Below are positions 7,694 through 17,089 of a stretch of DNA of 35,335 nucleotides, piece by piece (within the stretch, counting starts at the first letter, position 1; every line of letters starts with the position of its first letter). Source of the DNA: an uncultured Alistipes sp. (GTDB taxonomy: Bacteria > Bacteroidota > Bacteroidia > Bacteroidales > Rikenellaceae); the NCBI GenBank assembly GCA_949840605.1, contig CATKXN010000012.1, positions 1 to 35,335 on the forward strand. Reading direction: 5' to 3'. Below the pieces are notes generated by a model. The model saw only the letters and a list, made by a program, of their open reading frames with translations. It was not told where the DNA came from and ran no database searches. The position numbers and the translations under genes were made by a program.

Positions 7694-7701
7694 TATCTTT
7701 G
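7694..7701 (+). promoter_or_regulatory. -7 box of the TonB-dependent receptor, almost touching the start codon
   Basis: TATCTTTG ends four bases before the ATG at 7706. A start site about 5-7 bp downstream of the box would fall on the start codon, giving a leaderless mRNA. Confidence 0.55.
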
Positions 7702-7705
7702 CCGT

Positions 7706-10087
7706 ATGAAACTCCTGAAAGTTGCGATGTTGTGTCTCTGCCTGCCGGCGGCGTTCGCCGTGCGGGGACAACAGGGAACCTATTCCGTCAGCGGTCGGGT
7801 GATCGACCGTCTGAGCCGCCGCCCCGTGGTCTATGCCGCCGTGGTGCTGGCCGGGCAGGAACGGACGGGTGCTTCGACCGATTCGCTGGGGAGGTTCCGC
7901 ATCGAACGGGTGAAGCCCGGCATCTGGCGGCTGGCGGTCTCGTCGGTGGGTTACAAGAGCCTTACGACGCCCGAATACATGGTCTCCGCGGTCACGCCCT
8001 TTATCGAGGTCGAGCTGGAGGAGGACGCCGGGCGGCTGGAGGCCGTGACGGTGCGGCCGTCGCCGTTCCGCACCACGGCGGAGAGCCCCGTGAGCCTGAA
8101 GGTGATCGGCCTGCAGGAGATCGAGAAGAGTCCCGGCTCGAACCGCGACGTGTCGCGTATCGTGCGTTCCTATCCCGGCGTGGCCTTCTCGCCCGTGGGG
8201 TACCGCAACGACCTGATCGTGCGCGGTGGAGGTCCCGCGGAGAACCGCTTCTACATGGACGGGATCGAGATTCCCAATATCAACCACTTCGCCACGCAGG
8301 GCGCCACGGGCGGTCCGGTGAGCATCGTCAACGCCGATCTGGTGCGCGAAATCAGCTTCTATACGGGGGCTTTTCCCGCCGACCGGGCCGGGGCGCTGAG
8401 TTCGGTGCTGGATTTCAGGCTCCGCGACGGCAACGCCGAAAAGCAGACCTTCAAGGCCACGTTGGGGGCTTCTGAGGTGGGCGTGAGCGGCAGCGGTCAC
8501 ATCGGCGACAAGACCACATACCTGTTCTCGCTCCGCCGGTCCTACCTGCAGCTGCTGTTCAGGATGCTGGGGCTGCCGTTTCTGCCCGATTACATCGACG
8601 GGCAGGCGAAGGTCAGGACACGCCTTTCGGAGCGCGACGAACTGACGGTGCTGGCTCTGGCGGGCTTCGACGACATGAAGCTCAACGTCGACGAGAAGGG
8701 CGAGGACGCCGAATATCTGCTGAGCTACCTGCCCCGCATCCGGCAGGAGACCTTCACCGTAGGGGCTTCGTGGCGCCACTATGCGGGCCGTCACGTGCAG
8801 ACCGTGACGCTGAGCCACAACTACCTGAACAACCGCAACCTCAAATACCTGCGCAACGACTCCTCGTCGGAGGATAACCTGACCCTGCGGCTCCGTTCCG
8901 TGGAGCAGAAGACCTCGCTGCGGGCCGAGAACCGTTCCAGCCTGGGTTGCTGGACCATTCGCGGGGGCGTCGAGGTGAGCCGGGCCGGGTACACGAACCG
9001 CACCTTGCAGCGTCTGTACACCGACGAATCGCATCTCTCGGATTACGACACGCGGCTGGGGATCGTCGGCTGGGGGCTTTTCGCCGGGGCCGGGTACGCC
9101 TCTGCGGACAAGCGTTTCACCGCCTCGGCGGGACTGCGCGCCGACGGGTGCGATTACTCGGGGCGCATGGCCCGGCCATGGAACCAGCTCTCGCCGCGCG
9201 CGTCGGTCTCCTATGCGCTGGCCCCGGCGTGGTCGGTCAGCGGCAGTGCGGGGCTCTATTACCAGTTGCCGCCCTATACGGCGTTGGGATTCAAGCGGGA
9301 TGACAGGCTGGTGAACCGGTCGCTCGACTATATGCGGGTCGGGATTTTCAGCGCCGGTGTCGACTGGCGGCTGCGCGACCGGCTGATCGTCACGGTCGAG
9401 GGATTCTACAAACGCTACGGGGATGTGCCCCTGTCGGTCACGGACGGGATTCCGCTCGCGTGCAAGGGCAACGACTACGGCGTGGTGGGCGGCGAGGAAC
9501 TGGTCTCCTCGGCGCAGGGACGCGCCTTCGGCGTCGAGGCGATGGCCCGCTGGCAGATTCCGGGGCGCGTGAGCGTCGTGGGGTCGGTGACCGTGTTCCG
9601 TTCGGAGTACCGCAACGACCGTTCGGCCCCGTGGATCGCTTCGGCGTGGGACAACCGTTTCGTGGTCAACGTCAGCGGTACCTACGACCTGCCGCGCCAC
9701 TGGAGCGTCGGGGCCAAGCTGAGTGCCGTGGGCGGTGCGCCCTACACGCCCTACGACGAGGAAAAATCGTCGCTCGTCGAGGCGTGGAACGCGCAGGGAC
9801 GGCCCTATTACGACTATGCGAAATACAATGCCGGGCGGCTCGACGCCTTCGCCCAGCTGGACGTGCGCATCGACAAGGTCTTCTATTTCAATCGCTGTAT
9901 GCTGGGCATCTACGTCGACCTGCAGAACGTCGCCGGGGGAAGGCTCCGCCAGCCCGACGTGCTGATGTCCACGGGCGAGATCGTCAACCCCTCGGCGCCG
10001 GCTGCGGAGCAGCGTTACCGCATGAAGCGGTTGGAGCAGGTCAGCGGTACGCTCCAGCCGTCGCTGGGCGTCACGGTCGAGTTTTAG
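7706..10087 (+). CDS. TonB-dependent outer-membrane receptor with CarboxypepD_reg-like domain
   Basis: This 793-residue protein starts with a signal peptide (about residues 1-22, ending near AVRGQ). A CarboxypepD_reg-like beta-sandwich follows (about 26-110, VSGRVIDRLSRRPV through VGYKSL), then the plug domain (about 120-230, with VRGGGPAENRFYMDGIEIPN) and a long beta-barrel rich in aromatic alternating strands ending in F, as outer-membrane barrels do. It would use TonB energy to import a large or scarce ligand. There is no SusD partner next to it, so it is not a standard polysaccharide locus; substrates such as metal chelates, vitamins or peptides are all possible. Its 3' end overlaps the convergent permease gene by 17 bp. 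Confidence 0.9.
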   Translation: MKLLKVAMLCLCLPAAFAVRGQQGTYSVSGRVIDRLSRRPVVYAAVVLAGQERTGASTDSLGRFRIERVKPGIWRLAVSSVGYKSLTTPEYMVSAVTPFIEVELEEDAGRLEAVTVRPSPFRTTAESPVSLKVIGLQEIEKSPGSNRDVSRIVRSYPGVAFSPVGYRNDLIVRGGGPAENRFYMDGIEIPNINHFATQGATGGPVSIVNADLVREISFYTGAFPADRAGALSSVLDFRLRDGNAEKQTFKATLGASEVGVSGSGHIGDKTTYLFSLRRSYLQLLFRMLGLPFLPDYIDGQAKVRTRLSERDELTVLALAGFDDMKLNVDEKGEDAEYLLSYLPRIRQETFTVGASWRHYAGRHVQTVTLSHNYLNNRNLKYLRNDSSSEDNLTLRLRSVEQKTSLRAENRSSLGCWTIRGGVEVSRAGYTNRTLQRLYTDESHLSDYDTRLGIVGWGLFAGAGYASADKRFTASAGLRADGCDYSGRMARPWNQLSPRASVSYALAPAWSVSGSAGLYYQLPPYTALGFKRDDRLVNRSLDYMRVGIFSAGVDWRLRDRLIVTVEGFYKRYGDVPLSVTDGIPLACKGNDYGVVGGEELVSSAQGRAFGVEAMARWQIPGRVSVVGSVTVFRSEYRNDRSAPWIASAWDNRFVVNVSGTYDLPRHWSVGAKLSAVGGAPYTPYDEEKSSLVEAWNAQGRPYYDYAKYNAGRLDAFAQLDVRIDKVFYFNRCMLGIYVDLQNVAGGRLRQPDVLMSTGEIVNPSAPAAEQRYRMKRLEQVSGTLQPSLGVTVEF

Positions 10088-11537
10088 CCGGGTCTTTCCG
10101 GGCGTTGCGTTTATCCATGACGTAACTGATGATGAACGGGATGGCGAGGAAGACCACCGTGCCGGTCACCACCAGCCACGTATACATCGCGGGACTGCCC
10201 ACAGGCAGCTGCGAAGGCGGGAAGAAGGTGACGGCGAACGAGAACAGCACGGCCAGAAATCCCACGCCTCCGACGATCCACATGCCCGTGTTGCCGCCCG
10301 GCACGCGGTAACTTCGCACCAGCTTGGGCTGCGTGTAGCGCAGGCGGATTCCCGCGGCGTACATCATCATGTACATGATCAGATAGAGCCCGACGGTCAG
10401 GGCGCTCAGCAGGAAGAACGCCACGCTGACGTCGCTCATCACGATATAGAGCGACGAGAGGAGCGACACGATGCATCCCTGGATGATGAGGATGTTGACC
10501 TGCACGCCGTTTTTGTTGGTTTTCTGCAGGAAGCAGGGGAGCGCTCCGTCCCTGGCCGTCCAGAGCAGGCCGCGGCTGGGGCCCGAGATCCACGACATCA
10601 CGCCCGCCAGCGCGCCGAAAGCCACCAGCAGTCCCATGACGTTCGTGAGCCATCCCACGTGGTAGCGGTCGAAGGCGAGCTGGAAAGTGGTGAAAAGTCC
10701 CGACTGGAGGTTGATCTGGTCATAGGGGGTGATGACGGCCACGGCCAGTGCGCCCAGCGTGAAGAGCCCGAAGGAGATCAGCGCCGCGAGGAACATCGCC
10801 CGCGGGAACTGCGTCTGGGGCTTCGTCAGCTCGGGGGCGTGCACGGCGTGCACCTCCACGCCGGCGAACAGCAGCAGGATGCCCGCCAGGAAGGCGATGT
10901 CGCTCATGCCCGTGATATGGGGAAAGAGCCGCGGGTGGACGTGCTGCGCCGCGTCGACATTCACGACCTGCGAGACCGACGCCGGGATCTCCTTCAGGGC
11001 GATCTCGTTGCCGCCGGCCATCCAGATGACGGCCATCACGATGACGACGATGCCCGGAAGCACCGTGCCGATGAGAAATCCCTTCGAGGTGATGCCCGAG
11101 ATGGCCGACGTGCCGCGCAGCGTCACCAGCGTCGCGAACCAGTACATCGCGATCGAGAACAGTCCGACGTAGAGACCGTTCTGCGACAGGTCCGGCAGGC
11201 CGATCATGTAGGCGATCGACGCCGCGGCGAATCCCAGCACGGTGGGGTACCAGACGACGTTCTGAATCCATTGCAGGAAGATCGCCGAGAAGCCCATGTG
11301 GCGGTTGAAAGCCTCCTTGACCCAGGTGTAGACCCCGCCGCCGCGGTCGGCGAAGGCGCTGCCCAGCTCGGCGCCCACGAGCGCCGCGGGGATCAGGAAC
11401 AGGAACGTCGCGAAGAAGATGTAGAAGAACATGGTCAGCTCCTCCTGGGCCATCATCGGGAGGCCGCGGAGACTGATGACGGCAGCAGCGGTCATCAGCG
11501 CCAACTGCGTAGTCGTGATGTTTTTACTTTTTGCCAT
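10071..11537 (-). CDS. APC-superfamily amino-acid permease, GadC (glutamate:GABA antiporter)-like
   Basis: This 488-residue protein has about twelve membrane segments and the APC fold. The N-terminus (TQLALMTAAAVISLRGLP) and the GGGVYTWVKEAF motif at the end of the second helix resemble the glutamate:GABA antiporter branch that includes GadC. The ATG at 11537 gives the standard N-terminus; an upstream in-frame extension would read through the leader hairpins. No glutamate decarboxylase or glutaminase is adjacent, so the acid-resistance role known for GadC is only a possibility. The gene is preceded by a structured leader of roughly 200 bases with a terminator-like hairpin, and its stop codon lies inside the 3' end of the TonB receptor gene on the other strand. 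Confidence 0.85.
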   Translation of the reverse strand: MAKSKNITTTQLALMTAAAVISLRGLPMMAQEELTMFFYIFFATFLFLIPAALVGAELGSAFADRGGGVYTWVKEAFNRHMGFSAIFLQWIQNVVWYPTVLGFAAASIAYMIGLPDLSQNGLYVGLFSIAMYWFATLVTLRGTSAISGITSKGFLIGTVLPGIVVIVMAVIWMAGGNEIALKEIPASVSQVVNVDAAQHVHPRLFPHITGMSDIAFLAGILLLFAGVEVHAVHAPELTKPQTQFPRAMFLAALISFGLFTLGALAVAVITPYDQINLQSGLFTTFQLAFDRYHVGWLTNVMGLLVAFGALAGVMSWISGPSRGLLWTARDGALPCFLQKTNKNGVQVNILIIQGCIVSLLSSLYIVMSDVSVAFFLLSALTVGLYLIMYMMMYAAGIRLRYTQPKLVRSYRVPGGNTGMWIVGGVGFLAVLFSFAVTFFPPSQLPVGSPAMYTWLVVTGTVVFLAIPFIISYVMDKRNARKDPAKTRP

Positions 11538-11741
11538 AGGTGTGGATTTTGGTATTTTCTGTTGTTTTTCCCTGCGCAGTTTTCGTGCCGGGCCACAAAA
11601 AAACAGCAGGGAATCGTCGCGATTGCCTGCTGCCCCCGGAGGTTGCCCTCCTAAAACTACTAACCCAAACTTAAATAAATGAAGAAACCTCACTGCGGTT
11701 GCTGTGCCGCAGTTGCATGATAGAGTCGCAAAGTGCGTGCC
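11538..11741 (-). promoter_or_regulatory. Structured leader of the permease, candidate attenuator or riboswitch
   Basis: On the minus strand, upstream to downstream, this leader contains a stem ACTGCGG/CCGCAGT (11692-11713), a short stem GGAGG-GCAA-CCTCC with a GNRA-type loop (about 11636-11650), and a hairpin pairing CAGCAGG and AATCG segments that ends in seven T (about 11597-11633), which is a good terminator. The terminator sits about 60 bp before the permease ATG. This arrangement fits transcription attenuation. A 15-codon open frame (MQLRHSNRSEVSSFI, from 11718) could be a leader peptide. No known riboswitch class was recognised. Confidence 0.45.
11597..11633 (-). terminator. Terminator-like hairpin in the permease leader
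   Basis: On the minus strand CAGCAGG-c-AATCG pairs with CGATT-c-CCTGCTG and is followed by TTTTTTT. Because purB already has its own terminator upstream, this one would act on transcripts starting in the leader. Confidence 0.65.
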
Positions 11742-11771
11742 AAAACAAAAAGCCCCGGTCTGAAAACCGGG
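11742..11771 (-). terminator. Intrinsic terminator of purB
   Basis: On the minus strand CCCGGT (with six-base loop) pairs with ACCGGG and runs into GCTTTTTGTTTTGG. It lies 30 bp after the purB stop. Confidence 0.75.
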
Positions 11772-11800
11772 ACTTCTGCTGTAGGGAAGATATTTCGGAC

Positions 11801-13147
11801 CTACTGGAACACGCCCGTGTAGGTCGAGGGCGAGAGGGCGCGCAGCTCCTCTTTGACCGGTTCCGCCACGTCGAGCGTCTCGATGAACGCCGCGATCGAC
11901 TCGCGGGTGACGTGGGCGTTGGTGCGCGTGAGGGCCTTCAGCGCCTCGTAGGGCTTCGGGAAGCCTTCGCGGCGCAGGATGGTCTGGATGCCCTCGGCCA
12001 CGACGGCCCAGTTGTTCTCCAGATCGCGCTCCAGCGCTTCGGGATTGAGGATCACCTTGTTGAGCCCCTTCATCAGCGACTGCAGGGCGATCACTGCGTG
12101 GGCCATCGGCACGCCGATGTTACGCAGCACCGTGGAGTCCGTCAGGTCGCGCTGCAGGCGTGATACGGGGAGTTTCGACGCCAGGTGCTCGAAGACGGCG
12201 TTGGCGATGCCGAAGTTGCCCTCGGCGTTCTCGAAGTCGATGGGGTTGACCTTGTGGGGCATGGCGCTCGACCCGACCTCCCCGGCCTTGATCTGCTGCT
12301 TGAAATACTCCATCGAAATATAGGTCCACATGTCGCGCGAAAGGTCGATCAGGATGGTGTCGATGCGCTTCATGTTGTCGAAGATCGCCGCCAGGTTGTC
12401 GTAGTGTTCGATCTGCGTGGTGTACTGCGAACGGCAGAGCCCCAGCTTCTCGCCCACGAAACGGTTGGCGAAATCGACCCAGTCGATTCCGGGATAGGCT
12501 GCGCGGTGGGCGTTGAAATTACCTGTGGCCCCGCCGAACTTGGCCGGAACGGCGATGTCGTGGAGCATGGCCAGCTGCTTTTCGATGCGCTCGACGAAGA
12601 CCATGAATTCCTTGCCCAGGGAGGTCGGCGAGGCGGGCTGCCCGTGCGTGCGGGCCAGCATCGGCACTGCGCGCCACTGCTCGGCGAACGACGCCAGCTT
12701 GCCGCGGACCTCCTCGACGGCGGGGTAGTAGACTCCCGTCATGGCCTCCTTGAGCGAGAGCGGGATGGCCGTGTTGTTGATGTCCTGCGACGTGAGGCCG
12801 AAATGCACGAACTCCTTGTAGGCTTCGAGCCCCAGGGTGTCCATTTTCTCCTTGATGATGTATTCGATGGCCTTGACGTCGTGGTTCGTCACCGATTCGA
12901 TCTCCTTGACGCGCTCGGCGTCGGCGGTCGAGAAATCGGTGTACAGCGAGCGCAGGGCGGCGAATTTCGAGCGGTCGATGCCGGCAAGCTGAGGCAGAGG
13001 CAGTTCGCAGAGCGCGATGAAGTACTCCACTTCGACGCGGATGCGGTAGCGGATGAGGGCCTGCTCGGAGAAATAATCGGCCAGTTTCTCCGTTTTACTA
13101 CGGTAGCGCCCGTCGACGGGCGAAATGGCGGTGAGGGAAGTTAACAT
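11801..13147 (-). CDS. purB: Adenylosuccinate lyase
   Basis: This 448-residue enzyme of the fumarase/aspartase superfamily catalyses two steps of purine synthesis, splitting SAICAR and adenylosuccinate with release of fumarate. The superfamily signature SSAMPHKVNPIDFENAE with the catalytic-loop serines is intact, as are the LTSQDINNTA and ARTHGQPASPT motifs. The length matches the E. coli-type PurB. The start at 13147 (MLTSLTAISPVDGRY) is preferred because a longer in-frame TTG start at 13183 falls inside the -7 box. It is transcribed away from the DUF4834-mla cluster from a divergent promoter and has a clear terminator. Confidence 0.95.
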   Translation of the reverse strand: MLTSLTAISPVDGRYRSKTEKLADYFSEQALIRYRIRVEVEYFIALCELPLPQLAGIDRSKFAALRSLYTDFSTADAERVKEIESVTNHDVKAIEYIIKEKMDTLGLEAYKEFVHFGLTSQDINNTAIPLSLKEAMTGVYYPAVEEVRGKLASFAEQWRAVPMLARTHGQPASPTSLGKEFMVFVERIEKQLAMLHDIAVPAKFGGATGNFNAHRAAYPGIDWVDFANRFVGEKLGLCRSQYTTQIEHYDNLAAIFDNMKRIDTILIDLSRDMWTYISMEYFKQQIKAGEVGSSAMPHKVNPIDFENAEGNFGIANAVFEHLASKLPVSRLQRDLTDSTVLRNIGVPMAHAVIALQSLMKGLNKVILNPEALERDLENNWAVVAEGIQTILRREGFPKPYEALKALTRTNAHVTRESIAAFIETLDVAEPVKEELRALSPSTYTGVFQ

Positions 13148-13180
13148 ATCGGGTTGTGATTTGTTTTTGCTTTCAGCCGC

Positions 13181-13188
13181 CAAATTTA
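13181..13188 (-). promoter_or_regulatory. -7 box of purB
   Basis: TAAATTTG on the minus strand, 33 bp before the purB ATG. It is divergent from the box at 13221-13228, about 32 bp away. Confidence 0.5.
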
Positions 13189-13198
13189 CGACAATTAA

Positions 13199-13228
13199 TT
13201 GAAATACGCAGATTTTTCCCTACCTTTG
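13199..13228 (+). promoter_or_regulatory. Promoter of the DUF4834-mlaEF cluster
   Basis: TTG at 13199-13201 and TACCTTTG at 13221-13228 are 19 bp apart. Five bases after the box comes ATG-TAA (13234-13239), a minimal start-stop pair at or near the predicted transcription start. Confidence 0.65.
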
Positions 13229-13251
13229 TGGGGATGTAAACCTGAATCGGA

Positions 13252-13662
13252 ATGAATTTCATAACGGCAATCATCGACTCGCTGGCGGGTTTCGTGCAGC
13301 GCAATCCGCTGACGACCCTCCTTATCGTCCTGCTGGCGCTCGGCGCCCCCGCGCTGCTGAAAGGCATCGCGCTCTTTATATTATATTTTCTGATGGGAAT
13401 CGTATTATTGGCAATCGGGCTGATCCTGCTCTTCCGCTGGCGGATCTACAAGGTCCGCAGGCAGATGGAGGAGCGGTTCGGCGAAGGCTTCGGCGAGCAG
13501 GGCGGATTCCGGCAGCGGAATTCCGGCTCGCCCTTTGCGGAACGCGAGCGCAGGGGCCGCGAGGGCGAGGTGCGGGTGCACAGGACCTCCGGAACCCCCG
13601 AGAAACGCGTGTCGAAAGACGTGGGCGACTACGTCGATTTCGAGGAGGAAAAGGAACGGTAG
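13252..13662 (+). CDS. DUF4834-family small membrane protein
   Basis: This 136-residue protein has two hydrophobic segments (about residues 21-58, LTTLLIVLLALGAPALLKG and the following stretch) and a long charged, arginine- and glutamate-rich cytoplasmic tail (about 65-136). The architecture matches DUF4834, a Bacteroidetes family of unknown function. It is followed after 4 bp by mlaE and shares its promoter, so it may belong with envelope lipid transport, though this is context only. Confidence 0.75.
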   Translation: MNFITAIIDSLAGFVQRNPLTTLLIVLLALGAPALLKGIALFILYFLMGIVLLAIGLILLFRWRIYKVRRQMEERFGEGFGEQGGFRQRNSGSPFAERERRGREGEVRVHRTSGTPEKRVSKDVGDYVDFEEEKER

Positions 13663-13666
13663 CCGT

Positions 13667-14410
13667 ATGTTGAAGGTGTTCGAACTCATAGGCCGCTATT
13701 TCATGCTGATGGGAAAGGTCTTTTCCCGTCCGGAGAAGGCGGCGATCTACCGGCGGCGCATCGTCTTCGAGATGGAGGCGCTGGGCATCAATTCGATCGG
13801 TCTGACGGCCATCATTTCGGTATTCATCGGCGCGGTCATCACGCTGCAGATGTGCATCAACCTCGATTCGCCGTTCATCCCCCGCTCGCTGGTGGGCTAC
13901 GCCACGCGCGAGACGATGATCCTCGAATTCTCGTCGGCGGTCGTGGCGCTGATCCTCGCCGGCAAGGTCGGGTCGTCGATCGCCTCGGAGATCGGGACGA
14001 TGCGCATCACCGAGCAGATCGACGCCCTCGAAATCATGGGCGTCAATTCGGCCTCGTACCTGATCCTTCCGAAGATCGTCGCCGCGATGATTTTCTTCCC
14101 CTTCCTCACGATCCTCTCGATTCTGATCGGCATCCTCGGCGGATGGATCATCGCCGCCGCCACGGGCATCATGATCCCGGCCGACTACGTCGACGGTCTG
14201 CTGATGGATTTCAAACCCTATTCGATCACCTACACGCTCATCAAGACCGTCGTCTTCGCCTACATCATCACCTCGATTTCGGCCTTCTACGGCTACAACG
14301 CCCGGGGCAATTCGCTGGAGGTCGGCGCCGCATCGACGCGCGCCGTGGTGGCCAGCTGCGTGGTGATCCTGCTTTTCGACCTCATTCTCACGCAAGTCCT
14401 GCTTATATGA
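13667..14410 (+). CDS. mlaE: MlaE-type ABC transporter permease
   Basis: This 247-residue membrane permease belongs to the MlaE family, which moves phospholipids between the inner and outer membrane together with the ATPase MlaF and the MCE protein MlaD. The family region from EFSSAVVALILAGKVGSS to ITEQIDALEIMGV is clear. About five or six membrane segments are present. Its stop codon overlaps the MlaF start (ATGA), so translation is probably coupled. No MlaD-like gene follows in this window, so the MCE partner must be encoded elsewhere. Confidence 0.92.
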   Translation: MLKVFELIGRYFMLMGKVFSRPEKAAIYRRRIVFEMEALGINSIGLTAIISVFIGAVITLQMCINLDSPFIPRSLVGYATRETMILEFSSAVVALILAGKVGSSIASEIGTMRITEQIDALEIMGVNSASYLILPKIVAAMIFFPFLTILSILIGILGGWIIAAATGIMIPADYVDGLLMDFKPYSITYTLIKTVVFAYIITSISAFYGYNARGNSLEVGAASTRAVVASCVVILLFDLILTQVLLI

Positions 14411-15162
14411 TACGTGCCGAACACATCGTCAAATCGTTCGACGGGCGCGTGGTGCTCGACGATATCTCGGTGGAATTCGAAACCGGGAAAACCAACCTCA
14501 TCATCGGCCGCAGCGGTTCGGGAAAGACCGTGCTGCTCAAAACGCTGGTCGGACTCCACGAACCCGATTCGGGCGACGTGTGGTACGACGACATCAATTT
14601 CACCCGGCTGGGTTTCCGCGACCGCAAGGCCATCCGCAAGGATATCGGCATGATCTTCCAGGGCGGGGCGCTGCTCGACTCGTCGACCGTCGAGGAGAAC
14701 GTCCGGCTGCCGCTGGACCTCTTCACGTCGCAGAGCACGAAGGAGAAGATGGAGCGCGTGAACTTCTGCCTCCAGCGTGTACGCCTCGAGGACGCCAACC
14801 GGCTCTATCCGGCCGAGCTGTCGGGCGGCATGATCAAGCGCGTGGCCATCGCCCGCGCCATCGTGATGAATCCCCGCTACCTCTTCTGCGACGAACCCAA
14901 CTCGGGCCTCGATCCCCAGACCTCGATCGTCATCGACAACCTGATTCACGAGATTACGAAGGAGTACGGCATCACGACGATCATCAACACCCACGACATG
15001 AACTCGGTGATGGAGATCGGCGAGAAAATTGTATACATCCACGGCGGCCGCAAATGGTGGGAGGGGACCAAGGACGACATACTCCACGCCGACAACCGCG
15101 AACTCAACGATTTCGTCTTCGCCTCGGCCATGGCCAAGCGTGCCAAGAAGGTCGCGGAATAG
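14407..15162 (+). CDS. mlaF: MlaF-type ABC transporter ATP-binding protein
   Basis: This 251-residue ABC ATPase pairs with MlaE. All key motifs are intact: Walker A GRSGSGKT (34-41), Q-loop Q85, signature LSGGM (138-142), Walker B YLFCDE (158-163) with the D-loop SGLDP, and switch histidine H196. It overlaps mlaE by four bases. In the Mla system it powers retrograde or anterograde phospholipid movement that keeps the outer membrane asymmetric. The gene after it, gapA, has its own promoter, so the operon probably ends here, although no strong terminator is visible. Confidence 0.92.
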   Translation: MIRAEHIVKSFDGRVVLDDISVEFETGKTNLIIGRSGSGKTVLLKTLVGLHEPDSGDVWYDDINFTRLGFRDRKAIRKDIGMIFQGGALLDSSTVEENVRLPLDLFTSQSTKEKMERVNFCLQRVRLEDANRLYPAELSGGMIKRVAIARAIVMNPRYLFCDEPNSGLDPQTSIVIDNLIHEITKEYGITTIINTHDMNSVMEIGEKIVYIHGGRKWWEGTKDDILHADNRELNDFVFASAMAKRAKKVAE

Positions 15163-15222
15163 GCCGCAGGAAGAATGCGGCGCACAGGTGCATACGGTTC
15201 GTAAAAAAATTTAATTTTTTAT

Positions 15223-15253
15223 TTGCGTAAAATATATAAAGTATGTACTTTTG
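15223..15253 (+). promoter_or_regulatory. Promoter of gapA
   Basis: TTG at 15223-15225 and TACTTTTG at 15246-15253 are 20 bp apart within an AT-rich block, as expected for a strongly expressed gene. Transcription would begin near 15258-15260, giving a leader of about 45 nt. Confidence 0.75.
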
Positions 15254-15286
15254 TGCTGTGAAAAAAATAACGGAATCTTTTATTAA

Positions 15287-16321
<1,035 letters not shown>

Positions 16322-16340
16322 TCGAAAGCCGTCCGACAGA

Positions 16341-16371
16341 AAAGGGACCCCGCGGGGTCCCTTTCTTTTTT
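16341..16371 (+). terminator. Bidirectional intrinsic terminator between gapA and the minus-strand gene
   Basis: GGGACCCC-GC-GGGGTCCC is followed by TTTCTTTTTT on the plus strand. On the minus strand the same stem runs into TTTTC, so it can also end the convergent gene. Confidence 0.85.
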
Positions 16372-16404
16372 GGGGCGGTCGGAGGCCGCCGCTCCGGGCG
16401 GGGA

Positions 16405-16809
16405 TTATTTTCCCGACTCCACCCGCAGTTCGATCGAGGCGCCCGACCACTGGTTGATCGCCCGTTTTTCGGTGCGCAGCAGGCGTCCGGCGTAGGAGAT
16501 GCGCAGTTCGATCTCGAAAGGGCGCGTCGTGTCGATGTCGTTGCCTGCGGGGAGCGTGTGGGGAATGAGGTAGAGGTAGAGCACGAGGTGGTCGCACGGC
16601 ATGGTCTCCAGCACCGCGCGGCGGTCGGCCGGGATGTCTGCCGGGCGTTCGGCGAGGTTGGCTCCCACGGCGGCGACGACCGATTCGGCCGATGCGAATC
16701 CGATGCGCTGCTCCGCGGCGTCGAAACAGCCGCACATCAGCGCCGCGTTATACCGCCACCACCCGTCGTAACGGCTCGTGACTTCGATGGTAAATCCTTT
16801 TTTGTCCAT
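16405..16809 (-). CDS. Hypothetical protein, about 134 residues
   Basis: I do not recognise this family. The start at 16809 (MDKKGFTIEVTSRYDGWW) follows a minus-strand TATCTTTG box by about 95 bp. The protein is soluble-looking, with no signal peptide or membrane segment, and mixes aromatic, acidic and small residues like a genuine globular protein (for example RYNAALMCGCFDAAEQR). It is monocistronic and shares a divergent promoter region with the yceD-rpmF-plsX-fabH operon. Nothing in its surroundings points to a role. Confidence 0.65.
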   Translation of the reverse strand: MDKKGFTIEVTSRYDGWWRYNAALMCGCFDAAEQRIGFASAESVVAAVGANLAERPADIPADRRAVLETMPCDHLVLYLYLIPHTLPAGNDIDTTRPFEIELRISYAGRLLRTEKRAINQWSGASIELRVESGK

Positions 16810-16904
16810 ATTATATTCAGGTGCGATAGCGTCGGATGGATTCGAAACCGGATTGTGTGCGGCTCTGCAAAACATTCCGACTGGTAAAAGTGTCGTTACG
16901 GCAC

Positions 16905-16912
16905 CAAAGATA
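16905..16912 (-). promoter_or_regulatory. -7 box of the minus-strand hypothetical gene
   Basis: TATCTTTG on the minus strand, about 95 bp before the ATG at 16809. Confidence 0.5.
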
Positions 16913-17041
16913 GTGCAAACCGGGGGCCGGGGCAAATTTATTTGACTTTTCCGGGGTGCCGTCTGTCTGAGCGGAGGGCAAAAACGGCCCGTCCCGGGTT
17001 CGCCGCAAAGCGGGCGGAAGCGCTAAATCTCGCGGTTTTCT

Positions 17042-17071
17042 TTGCAAATGTCTTATTTTTTCGTAACTTTG
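17042..17071 (+). promoter_or_regulatory. Promoter of yceD-rpmF-plsX-fabH
   Basis: TTG at 17042-17044 and TAACTTTG at 17064-17071 are 19 bp apart and lie just before the yceD start. Confidence 0.7.
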
Positions 17072-17089
17072 CGCACTAAATGTGTATAA

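Noticed and set aside
7679..9700. Very long minus-strand open frame (673 codons) opposite the TonB receptor
   Set aside because: Composition is typical of a GC-rich antisense shadow, with no start signal; the plus-strand receptor is unmistakable.
11679..11720. Plus-strand 13-codon cysteine-rich peptide (MKKPHCGCCAAVA)
   Set aside because: It lies in the permease leader on the wrong strand, with no plus-strand gene downstream to regulate; the stem that creates it is better explained as part of the minus-strand leader.
13148..13183. Extended purB start at 13183
   Set aside because: The TTG lies inside the -7 box, and the shorter start gives the standard family N-terminus.
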